Part shown: positions 1 to 12,212 of the stretch, in pieces
Layout: each line of letters starts with the position of its first letter
Numbering within the stretch: the first letter of the stretch is position 1
Assembly: GCA_037893225.1 (NCBI GenBank)
Contig: JAZGUH010000712.1
Location: 43,553 to 107,552 of the forward strand
Length of the DNA: 64,000 nucleotides
Source of the DNA: Hippasteria phrygiana
Taxonomy: Eukaryota > Echinodermata > Asteroidea > Valvatida > Goniasteridae
Reading direction: 5' to 3'
Program-made: the position numbers and the translations under genes
The notes under the pieces: model-generated
The model's input: only the letters and a program-made list of their open reading frames with translations
Told to the model about the DNA's origin: nothing
The model's database searches: none

Positions 1-364
1 TACTTCCAGCAACAGCAGACATAATGTGCTGATCCTTTTCATTGTTATCACCAGTCGTGTGCATGTTCAGAACTATGCACACATGCTCAGAATTGCTGGC
101 ACGCTCATTAGAACTAGCAAAAAACCAAAAAAAGGACCGATACCACCAGCATGTCAAAAGTCTCCCACCGATAACATTAAAATATTGCACAAATAGAAAA
201 ATGAAAAGTTTAGCCTCGACTTTCATTCAATCTACTGTTCACATTGCACAGGGCAAAGACAAACTGGTGTCCCTTGCTATACTTTTCAGTGAATTCTAGT
301 AAAAAGTGATTATATGAAGTCCCAAGAATTGCATGCACTCCGTGTATAGCGAAAGAACAAGAAG

Positions 365-412
365 TTACATGTACATTGTACATGTACGTACATGTATGTA
401 CGTGTACAAGCG
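365..412. repeat. TACATGTAC palindrome cluster
   Basis: A run of overlapping ACATGTAC, TTGTAC and GTACGTAC palindromes. The same words recur at 720-750, 1140, 4498-4520, 5175-5192, 5260-5273 and 7835. The rest of 1-1350 shows no gene or element I can support. Confidence 0.8.
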
Positions 413-1352
413 AAGTTACTCCACTTAATAGCACTTATCTTGCTGGTTGTGAGCCAAGAATTCCGAGAATCATAGCACGGAACATCAAGGGAGAAAAACA
501 TTAAAGAAAACTGCAAATATAATTTAAGGAAGGCCCGAAAAAAAATTCTGTGAGAACTCCAGGAATCAATAGGTAGCGGAAATCAAACAAGGGTACTAGA
601 CAGCTGAGGAAAGACTCATTATGCCAGCCTCAACACCCAGTAATTAAGACTATTGCGACGTTTTCTGGTACACATTCCCCCTCCTCTAGCCATGCTCTTC
701 CCCCTTGGCAAACTGAACCACATGTACGTACATGATGTACACGTACACCCCTTCCCATCTGTTCAATGCACAATCAAATAACCCCAACAGTCCCGAAACC
801 TCAAATGTTTATATATTTTCCCACACACCTTGGGAAGTTACGGTAAAAGATGGGTTTCTGGAACATTTTGACTAAGAACAGATCCGAGATCAGAGGTTCT
901 CTGATGAACAAGCAGTTGAAGTTTGGCATTATAGACAGATTTGGCCATCTTGTTCTGAAATTTTCATAATCTGCTTTAATACATGTAGCCTGAACTGTCA
1001 ACTTAAAACCATCTGCTATACTATGTTTCTCAAACCCTGCCTTGGGCTTCATCTCCAGCTATTCCCCGTCCCACTGCCAATCCTTGAATACGTAATAAAC
1101 AGGCTCTGGATCTGAATTAAAACATCAGACTTTGATGTACATGTAGCAAAAACAGTGTCCCAGATCTTGTCTGGGGACATACAATTACACGAAGCCAAAG
1201 CCCAAGCCAGAGTTTGAGAAATGTCCTAAGAATCACATCTCAAAAGAGAACATTTCACATGGCATACATGGTGTAACTACGAGTACAATGTAACATCTAA
1301 ACTAAAAGATTTTTGCTGCACTGCTTTCAGTCCCTGTGGGAAAAATTTACAG

Positions 1353-1435
1353 GCTTACTTGGGCAGGACTCAAACCCACGACATCCTGCTTACTAGTGCA
1401 GGTATCTTATCAACCACTCGACCACCGAGTTTGCC
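1353..1435 (-). mobile_element. tRNA-derived SINE head (Thr-like)
   Basis: On the minus strand: GGTGGTCGAGTGGTTGAT (A-box region), CCTGCACTAGTAAGCAGG (anticodon arm, loop reading AGT) and GTGGGTTTGAGTCCTGCC (B box and T arm). The arms can pair, but extra bases in the D loop argue against a working tRNA. Confidence 0.65.
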
Positions 1436-1489
1436 GGCGTCCGCTGGCCGTCTATAGAATCAAATTTAGCAGCGGGTTTTGCGTAATCA

Positions 1490-1597
1490 GTGAGAAGATG
1501 GAATCTGCATTGGGGATGATGTAAATTAGGAGACATCGGCAAAGGGCACAAATCTTTCTAATTTACATCATCCCCGACGCAAATTCCATCTACTCAC
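1490..1597. repeat. Hairpin with 40-bp arms
   Basis: GTGAGAAGATGGAATCTGCA at 1490 pairs with the sequence ending CAAATTCCATCTACTCAC at 1597; the inner ends are GATGTAAATTAG / CTAATTTACATC with a 28-base loop. Three or four mismatches. MITE-like. Confidence 0.85.
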
Positions 1598-1970
1598 TAA
1601 CATACAATAATTACAAAGTAAAATAAAGTATGAAGGAAAGATTCTGTGCTCAACCACTTGCGTACGGTTAACACAAATATGTGCAGATTGAAAATTGCCA
1701 CCTGGCCAGTTGACGTCTACATGTATGTATAATGTGTCAATTTCTGCATTTTCAATCCATGAGTGGGGTATTGTGTATGTTATGCTTGGCTGCACAAGCC
1801 TATTGTTTCCATTTCGCTTGGCTGCATATCCCGGCCTGGTCCCCCGGCGCCGCCATGAAATGCCCAGTATGCCCGGGTTCAAGGGGTTAAAGGGTAAGTA
1901 AAAAAATGTCTGGGCTTGCGCTGTCAGCACAGAATGGTATTTTTTCAGTGCAAAATTATGTGTGTGTGTT

Positions 1971-2149
1971 TGTAAATACCGGCAATCGTGGACTAGGGAC
2001 AAAAGGGTTGGGGCATAGACAAAGGGTCCACGATTGACCCAACGTCCACGATTGAAATTCGTGTACAAAACATATGGGAGGCCTTCCGAAAAAGTTAAAG
2101 TATAAACAAAAGAGGAACAATAGGAGGTCCGCGATTGCCGGTGTTTACA
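1971..2149. mobile_element. MITE, CGGCAATCGTGGAC family
   Basis: Terminal inverted repeats TGTAAATACCGGCAATCGTG and its near complement CGCGATTGCCGGTGTTTACA; 179 bp. Other copies are at 36050-36235 (complete) and 52415-52530 (left half), and a subfamily with GGTCCCCGATTG is at 35870-36030 and 52025-52205. An open frame read through them on the minus strand (TFSEGLP, LLSLVHDCRY) merely reflects DNA similarity. Confidence 0.82.
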
Positions 2150-2367
2150 CACTTGGGTGTGTGTGTGGGAGGGGGGGGGCGGGAATTAATCCAGACAAAA
2201 TGTCTAAATTCCGAACATAATTACAAACCTTTGAGGGGCAAATAAAATGTTCAAAGCTGTAAGCATTACGGTTTGAGGAATTCAGAATTTCACCACAGCA
2301 CTCAAACTTTTTTTAAACTGAAAATCTTGGCTCCGTACAAGCCTTAAACCTCGGTTTAAAACATTAC

Positions 2368-2545
2368 CCCTGTCGCTGTCTTCAGCGTCGCTGATGACCG
2401 TGCTATCATCTGGGGGTCCGGATGCGGAGGATGCTGCCTTGGCGCTCTCCGATGACGACTGCCTAGATGACCCTTCACCGGGCTCCTGCTTCACGTGGAC
2501 TGCAGAACGCTCTTCAGACGTAGGCAGCTCTGCATCTCTTTGCAT
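2368..2545 (-). CDS. Candidate exon of a Ser-rich acidic protein
   Basis: Acceptor ttgaaag/ATG at 2547-2545 and donor AGGG/gtaatg at 2368 frame 178 bases with clear coding character: MQRDAELPTSEERSAVHVKQ, then EPGEGSSRQSSSES, a Ser/Ala run and DDSTVISDAEDSDRG. VKQEP fits the SUMO-attachment consensus, common in transcription regulators. No other exon of the gene was found nearby, so identity is unknown. Confidence 0.4.
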
Positions 2546-3388
2546 CTTTCAATAAAGCAAGGGTGGTAATAATAAGGTCTTAAAATGGTTGGTTGAGCAC
2601 TGCAGCCATATGGTTCAAACAGGCAGTCCAATTTGTGTTCATGCCGTATGCTTACATGTACAATGTGCAAGGAGAATAGGCAAGAATGTGGACTATGGTT
2701 CTTGCGCCTTTGGGTAAGACACTCAACTACACGTAGCCTCTTGTATTATGGGTTCCTGTGAGAATGCGAGGGCAGTGGTGGTTGCTGTACGGAAGGTTGC
2801 ATGTCCATGAAAGGTTACATGTAAAATACAGTGCCTCATGCTTCATGTACGTACTAAGCGTGTCCATCACGTGCGATACAAATGTACATGCAACATCACA
2901 TGTCACACTGAACACTTGACTGTGTTAACAAGATGGTTCCTGCTCGTGACCACCACTTGAAGAAAAAAAAAACCCAGCATTTTAAGATCAGAATATTGAA
3001 GATAACAAAATAAAATAGAAATTGTCAACTCAAGTTCTTGAAAGTTGAGAGGGCCTAATGTTTAGATCCTAGCAGAATCTTTGTTAGATTTTGAGAGATT
3101 CTACTTGGATTGAAACCTCAGGCCATCGTAACTCTCATCAATTACCTGTACACATGTATGTATTTCAGTTTGTTTCATTAAACGTAGTGTACACGATTGG
3201 TAATCCTCCAATTTTGTTTTACTGAATTATTACGAAATACATTACTAGACTGTAAGTCAATAGTAGTCTCAATCATCCTGTGAAATGATGGCACCAGGTG
3301 AGCTGTCGTTTTCAAGAAAAGTGTCAATTTATAGGGCCTATCGTTTTCCAACGATTTCCGGCCGGAAATCGTTGGGAAAACTGCCCTG

Positions 3389-3503
3389 TAGCCTTTAGTC
3401 AAGGCGTGCGTGGCTACCTGGACGAGTGGCACGCCCCGGACATGATGGCATATCTGGGGCGCGTCACGCGCCCAGATAGCCACGCGCGCCTTGACTAAAG
3501 GCT
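3389..3503. repeat. GC-rich hairpin MITE inside a dispersed repeat
   Basis: GCCTTTAGTCAAGGCGTGCG and CGCGCGCCTTGACTAAAGGC form long arms. It is inserted in a repeat (3178-3510) that also occurs at 36790-36930 and 62040-62360, recognised by ATCATCCTGTGAAATGATGG. Both other copies lack this hairpin. Confidence 0.8.
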
Positions 3504-3783
3504 ATCATCTGCCTGACGGTTGAACACAAACACAATTTTTCTCGTTTTGTTCACCATCCAACAACGCAAAACTTTGAACAGGTCAGTGGAACGATATTTC
3601 CTATAAAATACTGACCCCCAAATCCACCCATTTCTGAAAATTGCAATAATGACCAATCATGTACACTACATGTACCTTTAAATGACATCTACTGTAAATA
3701 ATCTGCAAGATTCTACCATCAAAAGTTGTATATCATTTTTCTTTTACAATATACACATATATAGGCCCCTTAAACCTCTATTT

Positions 3784-4840
3784 CAGATGACAAAAGTAAC
3801 TTTTTGCCATATTTAGCCCCCTCCTGGTGCCCACAGAGATGGTCAGAATGACTTCATATTATGCATACATAGGTGCATGTGTTTGCTTCTTATCACAGAC
3901 TATTAACCAGCCACACCATTTTTCGAGACGTGGAGGCGTCCGAATTTGGGTCTGCAGAAAAAATGCTGAAATGACCCCCCTCTTTTGATAGACAGTTCAC
4001 CCAATAGGCCACTATATACCCATCCAAATGAAACTGACATATTTACCCTAACCCCCTAGACCCTTTTTGCTAGGAACCATCCTCAATCCTCAAAAAATGC
4101 ATTCATCCTCAATCCTCCAGAATCCTCTTTCTTGAAACACCATTCATCCTCAATCCTCCAAAATCCTCCAAAACTGCAAGGAGGATTTTGGAGGATTGAG
4201 GTGGGTTAGGGTACTCTAAAGTACTATAAAGTACTATATCCAATCTACATTTGGTGTGAAATTCATGTTGGTATCTTTTTCCCTTCCTGAGTTACGGGAT
4301 TTTGTAAAAAAAATATTTAAAAAAAAAGAGGAAAAAAAGAAAAGGAAAAAAGAAGAGGCATACTTTGCACATGGGTCAACGAACTTTGGAGAAATTAGCA
4401 TATGTAAACACTTGTAGAAAGTTTGTTGACCCATATGCAAAATATACCATTTTTTTCAAAAATAGAAAACCATGAATGAAAAAAACATTCTACCTAATGT
4501 ACATACATGTACGTACATTGTAGATTGGATACAGTATTTTAAGATATAAGTTTCAGTTGGGTGGGTAGTGGCCTATTGGGTGAACCGCCCATCAGAAGAG
4601 GGGGATTATTTTGGCATTTTTCTCTGCGGACCCACATTCAGACCCTGACCAGACCCTGACCACACCCCACCCCACCCCCCCCCCCCCCCTCAAAAAGGGG
4701 GTGATTGGTTAATCCTTGATAAGTAAACACATGCACCTAGTGTGGTATGTATATGAAATCTCTGACCATCCTTATGGGCACCTGGGGGGGAGGGGGAGGG
4801 GAATGGCAAAAGTGACCTCGATCATCCCAAATGAGGGTTT
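3784..4840. repeat. 1-kb inverted-repeat element
   Basis: Arms of about 250 bases: GCCCCCTCCTGGTGCCCAC / GGGCACCTGGGGGGGAGGGGG, ATGCATACATAGGTGCATGTG / ACACATGCACCTAGTGTGG and TTCACCCAATAGGCCACTA / TAGTGGCCTATTGGGTGAA. The centre holds a second hairpin (4357-4445) and ATCCTCCAAAATCC words. No coding content. Confidence 0.85.
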
Positions 4841-5714
4841 TTGGGGATGAAACCTGGTATGGTACATGTATTGATAGCAGAATCTTGTAGAATGGATGCC
4901 ATTCATCCTATGGAGCAATTTAAACCCCGATGCATTTGAGATATGGGCCTGAAAAAATGCAAAATAAATTTATTGGCGCAACTATGAATGGAGAAAATGG
5001 GGGTGGGCAGGAAATTTCAGGGGGTCATCTCAGAAACCACTTGGAGTTGGGACACTAAAATTTTGCATACAGTTAATGAGACATTTGAAGGTACTTTTTG
5101 AAAAAGTTAAAAAAATCAGAGTCAGACCCCCGACAACTTTTTTAAAATGTAGGTAATTTGGCACAGAATGACCCATGTACAATGTACATGTACTTAGCCA
5201 AATGTTCGGTATAGTGGTGTACGTTGGAGCGAAATTCTACTGTACTGATAATATTTACATACATGTACGTACAAAACATCTTAATCAGGTTGCCAAGCAG
5301 GCAACCAGTACCACAGATGGATTTTGAGGTTGCCCAGGCATTCAAACAATCGTGTTCAGCTCATAATGCGAGAGGAACATTGGAAAGTCATGCATACAGC
5401 ATGCTATCCAAACAGTCAAAAATCTGGTACACATGTATCTAATCATGACCAATAACAGTTTCTATGTTTTGCGATGTAGACCGCGCAATATTGGATATTA
5501 TACAACACCTGAATAAATCCCCGCCATCCGATTGGTGGAGAGTCGATCACGTGCATTGAATTATTCGACACATCACACGACGCGAACCCGCCCCGCCCAA
5601 TACGTTCTATCACATGGGTCTATCACATGGTGCGCGCGCATTGATAGAACCAAAAAACTTGTCTAATTTCACGGTCACTAGGTGGCGCTACAACAGCGCT
5701 GTCATTCACACAAC

Positions 5715-6020
5715 ATGGCGGCCAAGTTACCCGAACTGCCGCGGTTTGTTCTGGTTCTCCTAACAGACGACGAAATATTGGAACTTGTAAGCAATGCTGA
5801 CGCTCCAAATACAAAGAGACAAATCAAATATGCAGTGAAACGATTAGATGAATTTGCTAGACACGCAGGAACAACAATTGAAGCTTTAACTAATTCTGAA
5901 CTCGACATTTTTTTGTCCCGGTTTTATGCGGGACTGAGAAAGGAAAACGGCACGTTGTACACAAAGAAATCCATGCATGCAATCCGCATTTTTTACTTTT
6001 CTAGACTAGTACAGTTGTAA
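5715..6020 (+). CDS. First exon of a Crypton/ZMYM-like (DUF3504-type) gene
   Basis: ATG in ACAACATGGCGG, a good start context, preceded by a CpG-rich stretch (5500-5714) that could be a promoter. Encodes MAAKLPELPRFVLVLLTDDE, then NTKRQIKYAVKRLDEFARHA, ELDIFLSRFYAGLRKENGT and YTKKSMHAIR. The pattern of an N-terminal core-binding-like helical domain, with FYAGLRKENGxxY, matches proteins derived from Crypton tyrosine recombinases (family knowledge, by memory). No catalytic Arg/Tyr part is in the exon. The donor is uncertain; the frame ends at TAA 6018-6020. Later exons were not found, so it may be a fragment. Confidence 0.5.
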   Translation: MAAKLPELPRFVLVLLTDDEILELVSNADAPNTKRQIKYAVKRLDEFARHAGTTIEALTNSELDIFLSRFYAGLRKENGTLYTKKSMHAIRIFYFSRLVQL

Positions 6021-6365
6021 ACTTCCATAAATTGGATATGAAAGTGCATTAATTGGTTACTGAAAGTTCTGAATTTGCGTGCACAGGATCTGGAGTCCAA
6101 CATCATGCTGTAATGTATTAATGTGAAGTCGAGTAGTCAGGTCCCGTTTGAAAATGTGTCAAACAAGACGATATATCGCTGCGGGTACCTTTCTAAAGTG
6201 AACGTGAAATTTGACTTTGTATCTGAATCCTACATGTAAGTCCACCATAATAGGCCGACCTCCATCTGAATCCTGGAACTCCACTTGTATCTCAGGTGGC
6301 GTATCTACATGTAGTTGGGTGCCCGTTTTTAGGCTGAAATCTGATGTTTTTGTTTGGTCCTTAAC

Positions 6366-6680
6366 CCTAACCATCCCAAATCCTCCAAAATCCTCTTTGC
6401 CAAAAGGAGGAATTTGGAGGATTGAGGGCCTTTGGACGTTAGTGCATTGGAGGATTTTGCAGGATTGAGGTCATAAGGGGTTTTTGCCTCTGGAGGAATA
6501 TGAAGGATCCAGGTTATCAGGCTATATCTAATGCTGGTTGATTTTGGAGGATTGAGGTTACTTGGGGTTTTATGCAAAAGAGGATTTTTGAGGATTGAGG
6601 TTACATGCTTGGGGGTTTATCGAAGAATGATGATTTTGGAGGATTGAAGTTATCATGGAGTTTATCCAAAAGATGATTTT
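6366..6680. repeat. Degenerate GGAGGATTTTGxAGGATTxAGG repeats
   Basis: Irregularly spaced copies of GGAGGATTTTGCAGGATTGA and close variants. More are at 4080-4200 and 7340-7465. Spacing is 40-70 bases, so this is a decayed satellite rather than a clean tandem. Confidence 0.7.
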
Positions 6681-7838
6681 TTTAGGAATCTGGTTATTTT
6701 TACCTTACTTTCACACTGTTCATGCCCTATGCACATTTTGAATATAGGTTCAGTCAAAGCAATGAGGCATTGTTTATACATGTACAACTTATTCTTTAGC
6801 AATCTGAAACCCACTGTAGGATTTTGCAGAATTCAGGCAATAATGAGAACATGATATCCAGTAAGCAAAAGTTGTCAATGTCAAGTTTTCCGAACCCCCT
6901 AAAAACAAATCATTTAGAGGCCGTGTGAGGCCCGCAAGAGACCCCACTGGACTCAGCGGGCAAGAGCTGGTGGATGCCGGCCGTGGATAGACGGGGACAC
7001 TTTCCATAGGGGTGCAGTCAAGTTGTACAGTTTATGTACATTTGTGATGTGTCAAGGATAGAAAACTTGCAGTTAGCAGCTGTTGGTTCTATTTTTGGCT
7101 GCTTTTTTTATTGAGTGTCCATGTACATAAATTTATCAAAGGGCTATACTGTTCTTGGGTTACAGTGTGGATACTGCATTGCATTTGGGGGGTGTCTGAT
7201 TTCCGAGTGCTTAGCATAATGGTGTAAGGGTACACTTCTGAAGGTCATTTTTTTTTGAAAGCCATATCCATTTTTTAGAAGGTAAAACTTAGCAATTTTT
7301 CAAGTTTCCATGATTTGGTATAACACTGGCCATAAACCAACTGGAGGATTTTGCAGGATTCAGGCAGTGATCACCAGTAATGAATATTGGAGGATTTTGC
7401 AGGATTCAGGTTACATGGAGTTTTAACACTATGGAATTAGAGGATTTTGCAGGATTCAGGTTATGTGTAAGAAAAAAGGGGTAGGGAGTTAGGGTTAATT
7501 GGGCATTATGAAATAATCGCTTCAATGTAGGAACTTGCCTTGGACCAGGGCTACTTTCGCCAGATCATGTCCAAATGTTATGGCGATAAAGGGTCCAAGT
7601 TACATGTACTTAGACTACGGTGTCCTCAACTCCACAAATCGCCTTAATATTAGCCTGAAGGATAAACACCTCCATTACAACATACATATTGTGGGAGTCT
7701 ACAACTACTACAGCACATCGTGATTTGATTTTCAGACATTTGAAAGATGGTGGAAATGAGTTTCCTCTAATTAGTCAGTCAGTCTACAAATATGGAGTGC
7801 AGATGCACGTAACCCCAGATATCTGTACTAGGCTACAT

Positions 7839-7880
7839 GTACAATGATGTACAATGATGTACAATGATGTACAATGATGT
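7839..7880. repeat. 10-bp tandem GTACAATGAT
   Basis: Four consecutive units followed by GTACCGGTAC. Part of a local cluster of TACATTGTA-type palindromes. Confidence 0.9.
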
Positions 7881-7929
7881 ACCGGTACTACAGTGTGTGT
7901 AGTTTACATTGTACACTACATTGTATACC

Positions 7930-10175
7930 CTGCACGATATGGGGCAGAGGGGTACCCCCCCCCCCCCCTTTTGTCCCTATACCTAGCTCTACAAATAGGG
8001 CTGTAAATGGTTCCTTTTTTAACTTCTAGATTTTTACTGTCACTATTTATACAGCCCTACTCCAACGGCAGCCCTACACGCTAAGTTTTACAACTGGTCG
8101 ACTTTGATTTCAAATATCTTCCCAAATTCTTATCACTGAACACTGTTATATACATCATTGTATTCCTGAGATGTTAGCAATTTCTACAGTATATAACAAG
8201 GCTTACTAAATGCTGAATTCATCCGGCTGTGAGGTCTTTAAAAATTTCAAATGCTCCAAAACCTTCCAAAATGTCTTTACAAAGAGGACGCCATCTTGTA
8301 TTCATCGCTAGGATCAAGAGAAGTCGGGGCACCCAGCGGTTGTAGAAAATGGTCTGCTCATGAATTATGCATGAGCATGTACGACGCGCAGTTGTTTCGT
8401 GAGAAGTCGGGGCACTAGGTCTTATTAATTATGCATAAAACGTCCGCGGATTCATGTGCATACATCCGTGCGGCGCCTCATCCATAATTCATAACAAGAC
8501 CAGTTTCTACAACCGCGCGTTGTATATGACATGCATAATTCATGAGCAGAGCATTTTCTACAACCACCGGGTGCCCCAACTTCTCTCGATCCTAGCAATG
8601 AATACAAGATGGCGTCCTCTATGTAAAGACGTTTTGGAGCATTTGTCATTTTTGAAGACCTCACAGCTGGACAAATTCAGCATTTAGTAAAGCCTTGTTA
8701 TATATAGTCGGACTCCCTATTATCGCGGCAACTCTATTATCGCGGCATCGGAAATTCCTTTTTTTTCCGTTGCCAAAACTTCTTCGACTGGCAATTTTAT
8801 ATCCAATTCATCAAGCATTAAGGACTTTCTGCTGATTTGTGTAAAAAATTGACGATTAAAAAATGTGTCGGGACTTTTAACGATTTTAAATAAATATTCA
8901 CGTTTTCCAAAACTTGTACATTTTGCCTCACCGTGTCTGCTAAAAGGTACCGTCTATATTTTAACATGAATCTTTAACCCTAACCTTCCCTAACCTGCCA
9001 AAATCAAACACCCCTTTGTGCTGAATTTTGTGTGATTGGGTACTGTAGAGCCTTGGCACCATCACTTTGCATGGGACTTGATGCCCTGATTTTGTCTAAG
9101 TACAAAGAATGTGCCATTGGTTTACTACACAGTGTTGGAGTTTGTGTGGTTAGGGAAGGATTCTAGTAAAAAGGCTTGGGCTGTTAGGGTTAATGGTGCT
9201 CTGTCCATGGAAGTTCCATTGTCTGGTTCCCATTCTACAGCTGCAAATGCAAAATGACGCCGAAGGACGATATTTCCGCCGCGAAATCGTAGAAACATTT
9301 ACGGGATCAAAATAAGGATAGTGCGGTAAAACAAATAAAACGACGCACCGTGTAAAGTGAATGGCGCCCCCAATCGTCAATCAGTAGACTTGTCTCAGTG
9401 AATTTTGTCGCCTTCGAGGGGGGACAGGGTGTTAAGAAATCATCTTGCAGGGCCTAATCGTCTTTAATCAACTTGAACTTTACAGGGAAAATATCAGACT
9501 TTATTCAGGGGATGTTTTGGTCAAACATTAACCATGAATAAAAAAGTTGAAATCATTGTAAAAAACACTTCCCACATACCGCGATAATACAGAGTCTGTA
9601 CTCCGCCGAGCAATGACGAGCAACGACGAGGATGTCTATTTTCACAGGCATCGCATGGGAATAAACCAAACCACCGTCGGATTTTGTATGTCAGTTTAAA
9701 AAAAGCAAGAGTTATACAACACAAAAGACAGGACAATTCGGGAAGGTTAGTGAGCAATCTCTATTCCGATCGGGAAACGTGATATCACCAAACGTGATAT
9801 CACCCTGATAAGTACCGCGGTAATACAGCGTCCCATCCTACTGTAGAAATTGGAATACCTCAGGAATACAATGGTTCAGTGATAAGAATTTGGGGAGATA
9901 TTTGAAATCAAAGTCGACCAGTTGTAAAAAAAAATCAGCGTGTAGGGCTGCCGTTGGAGTAGGGCTGCCATGGTGACAGTAAAAAGCCAGAAGTTAAAAA
10001 AGGAACAATTGTTTTATTTTTTATTTTATATTTGTAGGGCTACCCTATACCCTACTCTCCAGACTATTCTGAAAAGAATTCCTGAGATTCCGGGAACACA
10101 ATGACGAACACAAAAGAGGGGGGGGGGGGGGGGGGGGGTCCCTCTGCCCCATATCGTGCATCATATGTTGTACGC
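7930..10175. mobile_element. Nested inverted-repeat elements
   Basis: Outer arms at about 7935-8192 and 9838-10165 are inverted copies (GCACGATATGGGGCAGAGGG, TAGGGCTG, CCAACGGCAGCCCTACACG, AGTCGACCAG, TATTCCTGAG). Between them are a palindromic MITE (8189-8708; ends ATAACAAGGCTTACTAAATG / CATTTAGTAAAGCCTTGTTA) and a segment starting GTCGGACTCCCTATTATCGCGG and ending CCGCGGTAATACAGCGTCCC, which resembles pogo/Tigger ends next to TA. No transposase frame was found. Confidence 0.7.
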
Positions 10176-10420
10176 AGTGGCTATTGTTATGGCACTCGAC
10201 TGTCTAGTTCCCCCGACATAATAATGGTATTCAACGTCACAATCTTTGCTGTTGGAACGAAATGGTTCTCGGACTTTACTTTCCTTTTAAATAAAATTCC
10301 CCAAAACCACTGAAATCAAAGGGAATACAATAAAATCTACTTAAAGATAAATAACCATTTGATTAAAAACCTAAAACAAAACTATTCGGAAAAAAAAAAT
10401 GAAAAAAGAAAAAAAAAGAG

Positions 10421-10497
10421 TCGAGGCCGAGTGCGGTTCGATCCAGGGTCGTCGGGCTCTCAAATCCGACGCCCTACCGACATGACCGATCGGGCTA
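10421..10497 (-). mobile_element. tRNA-derived SINE head
   Basis: Minus strand: GCCCGATCGGTCATGTCGGT, TCGGATTTGAGAGCCCGA (anticodon arm) and CTGGATCGAACCGCACTCGG (B-box-like). It is followed by a T-rich run, a Pol III stop. Acceptor pairing is poor, so this is a tRNA-derived repeat. Confidence 0.55.
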
Positions 10498-12125
10498 CTA
10501 AGCAATCTGACAGGAGGGGCAGTTGTAAAACTGATATACATTCGCAATGTGTGCCGTAATAACCATAGCATTTGAAAGTTGCGTTACAGCTGCCGTAAAA
10601 CTGCGTACATTGTAATGTTACGGTATGTTCCATGCAAAAAGTGAAAAGAATCTCCGACATGTCTGAACAAGACATATTTACTAAATTTAGATAAATTGAA
10701 TGAATGACTAGTTCACAGTGCCATAGGTTTGTGCAGAGATTACATGTTTATAATAATCATAATACACCGAGAATACAAAAAGGTTTATTCCCGTCATCAG
10801 ACCATAGAGGCAGGAAAATGTTCTACATTTGTACACGTCTCCATGATCAGACGTAGAATTTTGGTTCATTCATGATATGAACCGTCAACAAAATTTACCT
10901 TGTAACCTTTGAAACACTTTCGCTCAATCACCCCTCATTCCTCTGGCGGTAGAAATTGGATTGAATTGAGCTGCAAAGCCGCATACTGAGTGGAGGGAAA
11001 ACCAGGCAAAATAAAGCGGGCATCTGCAGTCTGTCCGTCCAATTTCTGTCGCCATATTTTCGTTCAATGCATCGCCGAAATGTCAAAAGGCAAACCAGCA
11101 AAATGGTAGTGTTTGCGTGAACAGCGCCCTCCAGCATCGTTTCCCACTGGAATTTGAGTGTGACAATAAGAAAAGGGAGGAGGGGGACGAAAACAGTCTC
11201 CAAAAGCAGTGGATCCCAAGGCCAATTTGAACCAAAATTGTAAAAAAATATATATATAAATAAAAATATAAAAACTAATTAAAAAAGTAAATCAAAGCCT
11301 TCAGATTTAAGATGCATTAATCAATCGGGGTTCACAGTTAACAGTCAAAACACCCAGTCAAAACACCGCATGGATGGTTATGGCACCATCAAGCTGCATG
11401 GGGGGGGGGGGGGGGAGGGGGGAGGGGGGAGGCAAGTGACGTTGGGATTTTAGCATGGCAAACAAATCGAAAAAAAAATAATCTGAAATCTGGACTTGAC
11501 TAGAGTCCTGGCACAAACGTAAAATTGCTGCTGGAGGGATTCTAAAGTTGTTTTAATACTCCGTCTTGGAATCATGACTGAGTGGACTCGGCCGAGTCCA
11601 GGCATGACTCCGAGGACCATTGCGATTTGTTTATGCAAGTTCGCCCTATTAAGGCTAATAGCAGGCTCGAGGTATGGAGCTACAAACGAAAAGGAAAGAG
11701 AAATCAAAGATGGAAGAGGTAGGAATTAATATTCCTCTTGAAGCAGGAGTTCCACAGAGATACAGAACGAGGGGAAAAGCTATTGGCATAGCTTCTACAT
11801 CCAGGCACAGTCCGAGTATATTGGCGAGAACAGGCGGATAGCCGAGTTTCACGCTCAAATACTTGGTGGAACCATGCTGGACAAGCCGGTGGAACATTTC
11901 TCATGAAAATACTTAGGCCTATAAAACAGACTAAGGGCATTTCTCAAACCCTGGCTTGGGCTCGGGCTTCGGCTTCGCGTAATTTATGTCCTCAGATTTG
12001 GCAAGATCTTGGATACTGTTTTTGCTTCATGAATAAAGTCTGATGTTTTAATCAGGAGCCCGAGTCTGTTAATATATTTACGTATAATTCAAGGCTTCAG
12101 ATTGGCAATGGGGAATAGCTGGAGA

Positions 12126-12212
12126 CGAAGCCGAAGCCGGAGCCGAAGCCGGAGCCGAAGCCGGAGCCGAAGCCGGAGCCGAAGCCGGAGCCGAAGCCGG
12201 AGCCGAAGCCCA
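12126..12212. repeat. 12-bp tandem repeat GAAGCCGGAGCC
   Basis: About seven units. They encode Leu-Arg repeats on the minus strand only by composition. The copy 2 counterpart near 14975-15000 has two or three degenerate units. Confidence 0.9.

Noticed and set aside
1568..2152. Minus-strand 194-codon frame with relatives at 35886-36431 and 52331-52513
   Set aside because: The shared part is exactly the CGGCAATCGTGGAC MITE; frames break outside it and none has a start or domain.
8960..9000. AACCCTAACC words as a possible telomere-like repeat
   Set aside because: Only one or two units, no array.
10928..11203. Minus-strand 91-codon hydrophobic frame
   Set aside because: No homology recognised, no splice support, surrounded by repeats.
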